A stretch of 64,000 nucleotides of DNA from Tritrichomonas musculus (taxonomy: Eukaryota > Parabasalia > Tritrichomonadida > Tritrichomonadidae): positions 3,534,001-3,598,000 of the forward strand of contig JAPFFF010000013.1 of assembly GCA_039105265.1 (NCBI GenBank), in the 5' to 3' direction. A program made the translations under genes and the position numbers. Positions 51,638 through 60,500 of this stretch are shown here, piece by piece. Under the pieces are notes generated by a model. The model made no database searches and was not told where the DNA came from. It saw nothing but the letters and a program-made list of their open reading frames with translations. Every line of letters starts with the position of its first letter. Position 1 is the stretch's first letter.

Positions 51638-53168
51638 ATGATTTCAGATTTTAAGCGAAATCGCAGCGGAGAGTTTTTCAAAAAGTTTGTATTTTCATAA
51701 CGAGTTCTCAGACTATTTTGATAATTTTATTAATCTTGTCACAATTCAGAAATTAATTAGTGATCAACATGAATTCAAAGATTTATTGCAATTAATAAAC
51801 AATATCAGCAATAATCATCAGCGTATTCCAAAAATTATTTCTAAACTTGAACGAGTTTTGAGACAATTCAAACAAGATATCATAAATATTTTTCAAATTC
51901 AGAAATTTTCAAAATTTTTTTTGGAACAACAAGCGAATCCTTCTATTTCTTCTTGAAGAAAAAGTTATGTCTATTGATGAATACATTTTTTCAATAATTA
52001 AGAGTTCTGAATTTGTCAAAAGGAACTTTTGAGAATATTTTCAACCAGAAATCAAACCGTTTCTCACCAAAGAAAACATTGAAAAATACGGAAGGAGGAA
52101 TAAATCTTTAAAAGACGACAAATTTATTGAACGAATGAACAAAGAAGTTGAAGCAAATTTCTATGAAAAAAGACGAGAAGGATTGAATGACGATTATTTG
52201 TGTGAACTGATTCGAAATAACGAAATCAAAGAATTTATCACATTTGCAGAACAAAGAAATTTGTCACTTGAATCAATTTTTGAAACAAACCAACTTTTGA
52301 CATGTAAAGAAAAAATCAGTCTGATTGAATATGCATCATTTTATGGTTCGAATGACATCATCAAATACATCGGAATGAAAGGAGCTGGACTGAAATCATC
52401 GATAAGGATTTATGCTATTCGCAGTTGTAATGCAGAACTGATCAAGTATCTTGAAGGCAATCATGTTTCGCCCCCAGATATTAATTATGAAGCAATTCTT
52501 GAAGAATCCATTAAACGTCATCATAACGAAATTTCGAACTACATAATTGACAATTTAATGAAAGAAGAAGGTCTGCAAAATGACATTGAACACCAATATT
52601 ACAACAATCTTTATCGATATTCAGTTGAATCTCACAATTATTGTTTTTTTCCCAACAAACATGAAATACCGAAACATGTTTTTTTATTTATGTGAACTTG
52701 ATTATTACACACTTGTTGAACTTTATTTATCAGAAGAAACCATCGACATAAATGCTAAAATTACACATCAATCATTTAAATAGCATTTTAAAACAAAAAT
52801 ATTCATGATATTTAAATCTAACTTTTTCATACTATTGAAAATTTGAATAATTTGTGGAATTTAACAATGACATTTCATAGGACGGCTTTAATCTAGGCCT
52901 CAGAAAGTGACCATAAAGAAATTGTTGAATTATTATTACAACAAGATGGTATTGATATCAACATTCAAGAAACTTTAAATTAAAAACGTTCATAATATTC
53001 AAATCTAACTTTTTTCATATAATTGAAAAATTGAATGATTTATGGCATTTAATTCGAATATTTAATTATACCGCGTTGATGCACGCTAGTTTTAGAGGCC
53101 ATAAAGAAATCTTTGAAGTATTAATAAGACAAGAAGGCATTGATATCAACATTCAAGACATTTTAAAT
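51638..53168 (+). pseudogene. Decayed DUF3447/ankyrin gene, N-terminal and middle part
   Basis: Family blocks appear in order but in different frames: NNISNNHQRIPKIISKLERV, then LEEKVMSIDEYIFSIIKSSE (shifted), an in-frame stop near 52030, then the DUF3447 core RREGLNDDYLCELIRNNEIK, ASFYGSNDIIKYI and IKRHHNEISNYI (52135-52695). A further shift follows, giving FYLCELDYYTLVELYLSEE and IDINAKI. Two isolated ankyrin units follow, separated by spacers (HKEIVELLLQQDGIDINIQ and HKEIFEVLIRQEGIDINIQ). At least two frameshifts and several stops. The likely missing C-terminal end lies at 55565-55982, beyond an inserted TIR element and a CH-domain gene. Confidence 0.75.
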
Positions 53169-53218
53169 CAAAAACATTCATGATATTTAAATCAAACTTT
53201 TTTCATTTAATTGAAAAT
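52788..53218 (+). repeat. Tandem spacer + ankyrin-unit duplication
   Basis: A segment of about 190 bp made of a non-coding spacer (AAAAACATTCATGATATTTA, then AAATC.AACTTTTTTCAT) followed by one ankyrin unit ending GGYATTGATATCAACATTCA is repeated. There are three spacers (near 52790, 52983 and 53165) and two ankyrin units between them. The spacer has stops in all frames and lacks consistent GT..AG ends. Confidence 0.7.
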
Positions 53219-53496
53219 ACGAATCTATCATGAATATCAATCATGATATTTAAAAAAACGTTTGAATTTATCCTAAAAAAAAAAAAAAAAAAAAAAAAAT
53301 GATATAAAATAATTATTTTTATTTTTATGAAATTTTAAATTAAAAACAATTAATGATAAAATATATTTAATGATTAATATGCTGATAATTGTCTTATTTT
53401 AAAAGATAATCATGAATTTTTTTTTAATATTTTATTTTATAATTGAATTTAGCTCTGAAATATTTGTATATTTTATAAAGAAAATTGTTATCGTTA

Positions 53497-54357
53497 AAAG
53501 GTCGTACAACTGAATTTTAACAGTAAAACTCAATGATTGGTTTGTTTAAACTAATTATATTTTATTATAATAATAATAATCAGTTTTATAAATATTTGCA
53601 TCGTACAAAATTCAAATTAAAATAAAAACTAAAAAGATATAAGTATATATTAAATTTTCTTCAGAAAATTAATTTGAGTATTTTATCTCAATTTATTTTA
53701 ATTATTTTTTATAAGAATTTTATAACACTATATAAAAATTTAGAATAGCGATAACTTTTTATATAATTTATTTTAATCATTAATTCTTTTGATATCTTTT
53801 TATATGCTTGTAAAACATTAAGTGTTATATAAAAATAGTTATTATTATTGAAAAAAAAAATTCATTTTTTAGCCAAAAATGCAGAAAAATTGAATTTGTT
53901 GAATTATTAAATGATGATTTTAAAAAAATTGGACGTTACAGGAGCCAAATGACGAATACAATTTTATTTATATGCATTTACTTTCTAATATATTTGAATT
54001 TCATTCTAAATCAAATGTCAGTTTTTTCTAAAAATGAAGATTTAGTTGATTGGTTTCATAAATATAAAAAGTTTAATATTTCAATTACTGAAGGATTTCG
54101 TCAAAAAGTAAAATATTATTTGTATAACACATAGTATATCCATTCAAATGACATTTATATTTTTTAAATGATGCAAATATATAAGAAATCGATATATATT
54201 GAATTTTAATTAAAGTCTTTATTTCAACCATTACATTTTATAATATTGGATATAAAATATATAAATTATATATTAGAATTATTAATTAAATTATTTATTA
54301 AGATAAATATAAATTTATTTAATTTTATTTTTTATTCAATTTAGTTGTACGACCTTT
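53497..54357. mobile_element. 861-bp TIR element with 8-bp target duplication
   Basis: The ends AAAGGTCGTACAACT and its inverse are exact; the next bases also match (RAATT). Both sides carry TATCGTTA (53489-53496 and 54358-54365). The 8-bp duplication points to hAT, although the termini differ from those of the other hAT-like elements here. It sits between the two halves of a decayed ankyrin gene, next to the CH-domain gene. The A run (53279-53300) and other AT-rich DNA lie to its left. Confidence 0.85.
53949..54134 (+). CDS. Short ORF inside the 53497 element, doubtful
   Basis: 61 residues from ATG; the frame is also open upstream (CRKIEFVELLNDDFKKIGRY). A hydrophobic segment (ILFICIYFLIYLNFIL) is followed by a charged part (SKNEDLVDWFHKYKKFNI). 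It may be a remnant of a transposase or of a captured host gene. No family is recognised. Confidence 0.25.
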   Translation: MTNTILFICIYFLIYLNFILNQMSVFSKNEDLVDWFHKYKKFNISITEGFRQKVKYYLYNT

Positions 54358-54427
54358 TATCGTTATTTGATGGTATATAAAAAAATATTTTATGAGTTAT
54401 CTCATTAAAATTGTAATCTAAGAGCCA

Positions 54428-55279
54428 ATGAATGATATCATCAAATTTGATGACAAATGGTTACCAATACAGAATAAAGTATTTACTCGATGGGTTTCGA
54501 TGGAACTCTTTAACGTATCGAAAATAAAAATTACTGACATAACAAAAGATTTGGCGAATGGTTCCATTCTTATTGATCTTGCACAAGTTTTAACACATCA
54601 TAAATGTTCTTATAAAAAAGGCAATACAGATAATTGCGATAAAGCTTTAAAAATGTTTGAAGATGATGGAATGAAGATTGTAGGAATCACAGGGAAAGAT
54701 ATTACTAATCATAATGAAGAACTTATTCTTCGATTGGTCTGGAAACTTATTTGCCATTATTCAATAAGAGATTCATTTCTCATTCAAGATAAGAAAATTA
54801 ATGGATTTCTGAATGAAAACGAGCCAATAATTACAAGTAAACTATTATCATGGGCAGTTAATCAGACCGAAAAATATTCAAATGTTTTTTCTTTCAAACC
54901 ATATGAATTGGCAATGTGTGCATTAATTGACTCTTTTTATCCTGAAAAAATTAATTACGACTCTCTTAACTATAAAGACTACAAAGGAAATTTCGATATA
55001 TTAATTAAAGCAATGAATGAACTCAGAATTCCTTGTTTTATCTTCCCTGGTGATGTATTACAGAATGGAAGCGAAATTGATCAAAAAGTTCTTCTTACTC
55101 AGCTTGCAGTTGCCAAACTTGTCCTTGAGGGTCAAAAAAGTGACGATAATAAAACCAGCGATAAATCTAATGATAAAGTTAAGGAAAAGAAAGTATATAT
55201 TCATTTAACTAAAGATAAATTGGAACCCAGAATTGAGGAGAAGCCGCATCCAAAAGTTCATACTGATGATGAACTTTAA
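54428..55279 (+). CDS. Tandem calponin-homology (CH) domain actin-binding protein
   Basis: 283 residues from ATG. CH1 spans about 10-120: FTRWVSMELFNVSKIKITDI, LANGSILIDLAQVLTH, and LRLVWKLICHYSI. CH2 spans about 135-240: SKLLSWAVNQTEKY, the FKPYELAMCALIDSFYPEKI block and LTQLAVAKLVLEG. A Lys/Asp-rich tail follows. Paired CH domains of this order bind F-actin in the alpha-actinin/filamin/fimbrin group; this protein is just the actin-binding module with a short tail and no rod. It may be an actin regulator. It lies 70 bp right of the TIR element and between two halves of a decayed ankyrin gene, so it was probably brought there by rearrangement. Confidence 0.8.
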   Translation: MNDIIKFDDKWLPIQNKVFTRWVSMELFNVSKIKITDITKDLANGSILIDLAQVLTHHKCSYKKGNTDNCDKALKMFEDDGMKIVGITGKDITNHNEELILRLVWKLICHYSIRDSFLIQDKKINGFLNENEPIITSKLLSWAVNQTEKYSNVFSFKPYELAMCALIDSFYPEKINYDSLNYKDYKGNFDILIKAMNELRIPCFIFPGDVLQNGSEIDQKVLLTQLAVAKLVLEGQKSDDNKTSDKSNDKVKEKKVYIHLTKDKLEPRIEEKPHPKVHTDDEL

Positions 55280-55564
55280 ACAAAAAAAAAAAATGGATTT
55301 TTACATTTCAAAATGTCTTTTTAATAAATATGTTATTTTTTATGTTTATTTTAAATAGTCTTTGAAATGAAAACAAATGCTATCTAATTTGCTAAATGAT
55401 CCCAAGCTTCTGTAATAACATAATTGTTTGAAACAATTTGTTTCATCCACTTTTGTGATTCAATTTGTTTGTTAAAGGATGAAATTTAACGAATGACAAA
55501 CTTGATATCAATCATGGATATATATTGTTTAATTTTTTTATAAAATTTAAAAAGAGCTCCTTGA

Positions 55565-55982
55565 ATGAAATTGAAAATCATATCATTCAATTGGATTCAA
55601 AATCGCAGATCAATGTATTTCTTTCAAATGAATATATCAATGTATCAGACAAAATTGGTATAAATCGCAGATCAATGAAAACAATATTAAGCAATTAAAT
55701 CGAAATTTATACATGTCTATTGAAAAACAATACATTAATGCAATCAAGTCATTGTTGGCCAGGCCTGATATTAATATTAATGAAAAATCATTCCATCTCT
55801 CAGGTAATAATCAAATGGAAGAAAAAGCAGCATTGAATCTTGCAGTTGAAATAGGAAAACCTGAAATAATAACACTTTTGCTCGAAAAGAAAGAGATTGA
55901 CATTAATATTTAAGATAGTCTTGGAAAAAAACCAATCGACTATTCTGAAAAACATGAAATTAAGCGATTGATTTCAAAATGA
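55565..55982 (+). pseudogene. C-terminal fragment of a DUF3447/ankyrin gene
   Basis: After a decayed stretch with the direct repeat AATCGCAGATCAATG (near 55602 and 55665), a frame with two ankyrin units appears: IKSLLARPDININEKSFHL, ALNLAVEIGKPEIITLLLEK and EIDINI. It ends with the family-typical end (KKPIDYSEKHEIKRLISK) after one in-frame TAA at 55912. It is the likely 3' end of the relic at 51638-53168. Confidence 0.7.
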
Positions 55983-56259
55983 TTTCCTATTCATTTTAAA
56001 ATGGCCATTTTTCTTCATATTATAATTATATAAGATAAAAAATAAAATTCAAATATTCAATCTAATAATAATCTGAATTTGAATATGTTAATTCCAACTT
56101 GTCGAAAGATTTTATTTGTTAACATCGAAAAAATAGCTCCTTTCCATTTGTCTGGGGAGGAGTGAATGAAGAAAAAAATAATTAATGAGTTTTTTCATTA
56201 TACTAATATAAATAGAATATATTCTATCTTTCAATTACACTCAAAATCATATTCTTATA

Positions 56260-57198
56260 CAGCTCGGAATTATTACTGTTGCGTTATTTTACAGTAATAA
56301 GCAAATAATAGAGCAATTTGAAAATTTTCAAAAATTTTTAAAAATTTAAAAATTTAAATTTTTAATATTTTTTTCAATTGTGTTCTTTAGTTGAAAATCG
56401 TATCATTCTCTTAATTATGATAAAAAAAACTTGGATTTATTCATTTATAATTTTACTATTCTCAAAAAGTTTCATTTAATTATCATTCATTTTTATACAA
56501 ATATAAACGATCTGAAGGTCAAATATATTTGACTTTAAAAAGGCCAAAAAGTTCATATTACTGCGGTTAGCGGTTTACAGTAATAAGGTATTCAATTCAA
56601 TTTTACCATAAATAGGTGAAAAAACCGCCTTTATTACTGCAGTTAGCGGTTTACAGTAATAAGAATTCAATTATTATTGACCTATTTTTTGCCTTAAAAG
56701 AGGTTATTGATTAATATTATGGTGAATATAATATTCAATATAATATTAAATTTTTTTATTTATGACTTTCTAATATTTTTTAAATGTTCACATTATCATT
56801 AAATTAATTCATACTTTTTTACTGATTTAAAGCAAATTGAAAATTTGTATATTAAGTTTCTAAGAATTAAATAGAATCGAAAAATAATTATACAGAAAAA
56901 ATTAATTAATTTTGAATTGTAATCTGAAATTTTCTATTTAGAATTTTATTTTTTGAATATTTTATTTATATTATTTTAATTATTTTGAATACTTTATTTA
57001 TTATATTTTATTAATTTTGAATGCTTTTGTTAGCATTTTAAATTATTTGTTATATTTTCTCAAAACTTAAAAGAAAGCAAAATTTTTCAAAATTTTTATC
57101 ATCAAAAATTTTTAATTTGACAATTTTAAGCAAAATCCCAAATCGCAGTCATAAGAAGACAAAAAATTGAATGGGCCTGCAGTAGTAATTCCGAGCTG
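56260..57198. mobile_element. 939-bp TIR element with internal GCGGTTTACAGTAATAA repeats
   Basis: The ends are CAGCTCGGAATTATTACTG and the inverse of CAGCTCGGAATTACTACTG, both preceded by TA on the outside. Alternatively TACAGCTCGG..CCGAGCTGTA are the ends with an 8-bp TATTCTTA duplication; both readings fit the sequence. The interior holds repeats of GTTAGCGGTTTACAGTAATA near 56570 and 56645 and at the left end. No ORF. A diverged solo terminus of the same family lies at 14657-14694. The rest of 55983-57525 is AT-rich without genes. Confidence 0.75.
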
Positions 57199-57525
57199 TA
57201 TATTCTTATATAGGATTTTATATATCATATATTTTGCATGATATTAAAAATCTTTTTTAAAATAGTAAATAATATATACCCAAATTAGCCATAGAAAATT
57301 AAATTTAAAGCATATTCAATTGCTTTCTCGATTATTTTCACTTTTTTTAAAAAATTGTAAATAATATATAAATAATTGGATGGAAACTCTTTGTGGATTT
57401 TTAAAAAAAAATATTATTTTTACAAAAAGTCAATATAAAAACGTTATTTTTTAACAATAAAGACTACAAAACTAAAGATTTAATAAAAGTTAAATTTCGA
57501 ATCAAAATAATATTTTATTAATAAC

Positions 57526-60500
57526 TCATTTCTTTTTAAGAGCTTCGATTGAAGCTTTGTGTCCTTGATTTGCCGCTTTTTGATACCATTCGACAGCCAT
57601 TTTGTGATTTCTCTTCATTATTCCTTCACCAAACTCATAAAAGTGGGCCACAGCGAACTGAGCCTTTGCGAATCCCTGTTCAGCGGACTTTAGATAAAAA
57701 TCGAAAGCTTTTTTCTTATCTATTTCTGTTCCTTTTCCATAGGAATAACAGGCAGCAGCAGAATATTGTGCATTCATGTGTCCCTGATTTGCAGCCAACA
57801 AATAAAACTCAAAAGCTTTTGTTTTATCATTCGGGACACCTTTTCCAAGTGCGTAACAAATTCCGAGTGAATACTGTGATTCAGCATCGCCTTTATCTGA
57901 CAAGTTTTGCAGATTTCTTATTCTGCTTGAAGCAGGACGAGGTGATCTTTGATTCAATGGAGGCAATTGAGTTGGTTCATTTACAGGATAAACTTTTTCT
58001 TTGGAACAACAAGAAATTGAACTATTTTTAGAACTGCTTCTTTTAATTGGTGGAAGTCCTTCTGAGCTTATTTGATCTTTATCAATTGAGTTATTTTGTG
58101 ATGAATGTGTCACTTTATTTGAGTCATTTTTTAATGGTGGCAAATTGGATTTTGAATTCGAATTTGTTTCTGATTTTGACGAATTCTCTTTCGTTTTCTC
58201 ATGATGAATTTGGCTTGAACTTCTTAGATTATGATCAATTGCCAAGAGTTGATTTAATAATTCAAAGCAATAATCATCTTTGTTCTTTATTAATATGAAG
58301 CTCTTTTGCCAAGGATCTTGAATGATTTCCAATGCATCTTGTCCACTTTTGTTACGATGAAGATAGTCTAAACTTTCTTCTTTAAACAAGAGTGAAACAT
58401 TGTCAACTCGATTGAATCGACAAGCATCCATTAATGGTGTCTCTCCAAAATCATCTGTTACATTAATATCAATCAAATTCTTGTCAAGAAATTCTTTCAA
58501 AATTAATGAATTCGATGACATTGAAGCCAAATGAAGAAAAGTTTTATTATTTTTCATTCTTTTACTGAAATCAATTTTCTTTGATTTAATTAATGAATTG
58601 ACAAATTCAATGGAATCTAATTCAATTGCATGCTGAAGTGGATATTTTCCTCTTTGATTTGGAATGTTTGGATCAGCTCCATTTTCCAAAAGAAAGTTGA
58701 CAATTACTTCAATTTTACTGAAATCTTTTTCATCTTGACAATCAGAAAAAATTGAAGTAAAAACGGTTTCACCATTTGATGCCAATTTATTCAAATCAAT
58801 TAAATTATCATGTTTTTGATCATATTGAAATAGCATAATCATTGTACCGTATGAATTTGCATCAATTGAATTTAAATTCATACAAAAATTGTTGAAAATC
58901 TCATTCTTGCTTGAATTGAAATGAGAATTATTAAGAATCTCTTTAATTATCTCTATTCCACTGTTATTTTTAATTGCCATTGAAAGAAGATCAATTTGTT
59001 CATCTTCATCATCGAAATTAATCAATTCCAATAGCTTTTTGAATATGATAAGATTATTGTCTTTTATTGAATAAAAAATCGCTTTTTTAAAGCAAGATTT
59101 TCTTTTATCAAAAGTTGGACTTTGAATAACAAAATCAACAATTTTTACTTTATTTGTCCTTACAGCATATTGAAGAATAGTTTCAGGATATTTTACATCA
59201 TTTTCATTAATTGATTCATATGAATAATCAGAATTTAATAAAATATCTTCAGAAGTTTCATTAGAGTAATTTGATTGACGATTATATTCGTCTGAATTAG
59301 ATTTGAATGATAAAATATTGCCATAATTATGATGTTTTTGATATATTTTGCCAATTAAGGTGTGATTTATATCAAATGATTTTGCTGATAAAATTAACAT
59401 TCTAATTTCATCAGTTGTTTCATAGAATGTTTTATCGAGAAGACTTTCAATTGGATTAAATTTTTCATTATTTAATAAAAGTTCAATAATTACTTGATTT
59501 TTAATTGAAACAGCTGATGTGAATGCTGTTTCATTATTATAATTTCTTGCATTTATATTTGTTCTTTGATCTTCAATTAATAATTCAGCAACTTCGTTGC
59601 TGTTTGATTCAATAGCAATAATAAGTGGAGTATCTCCAGTTGTTGGTATGCAAATGTTAACATCAATTTGTTCCAATTTAAGTAACATTTTAACAACATC
59701 AACATTGTTCTTTTTACAGGCATAAGTTAGGAAATTCTCTTCATCTTCAATTACTTCATTAACAGGAAGATTTTTAATATCAAGAATTCTCATTAGAATT
59801 GACATTGCTTCTGGTTCTTTAGCAAAGAGTGAATGAAGAGTTTCAATCATTAAGTAACTAAGTTGGACAGTTTGAAGCAAAATTTCATCTCCATAAAAAT
59901 CAAGAATCGCACTGATCATTTCAACATTTGGAAAGGCTAGCATTATCGGTTTCTTTAGATTATGATCAGATACAGACGGATTTATTCCAGGAACAGAAAG
60001 AAGACTTTTAACAATCTCTAATTGATTATGTTTGACAGCAATACACAAAGCAGTTCCACTTTTTGATGACATGTTAATAAAAGAAGGTTCTCTTCGATAT
60101 TTCAATATAATATTGACCATTTTAAGATCATTTTGTTGAACTGCTAGAAATAATGAATGACCAACAAATGCTTTTTCTTTTAATAAATATTCAGCAAGAC
60201 AATAATTTCTCTTTTCAATTGCTGGCTTCAAACAAAAACGAAGAAGCTGTTCTTTCTCAAATTGATTACAATTTTGAACAATTAAAGAAAATATTTCTTC
60301 ATTTAATGATGAAAGATCATATGCATAAGAAGAGAGACGATTAAAATCAATTGAAACTTTTTTATCAAGGAAATATTGACAAATTTCTATAGATCCAATT
60401 GAAGCAGCTCTAATAAAATTATCAGTGAAATCAAAATTATCGTCAATTTTATCAATAATTGCTTGAACTACTCCAAAATTGCCAAAAACACATGCATTTG

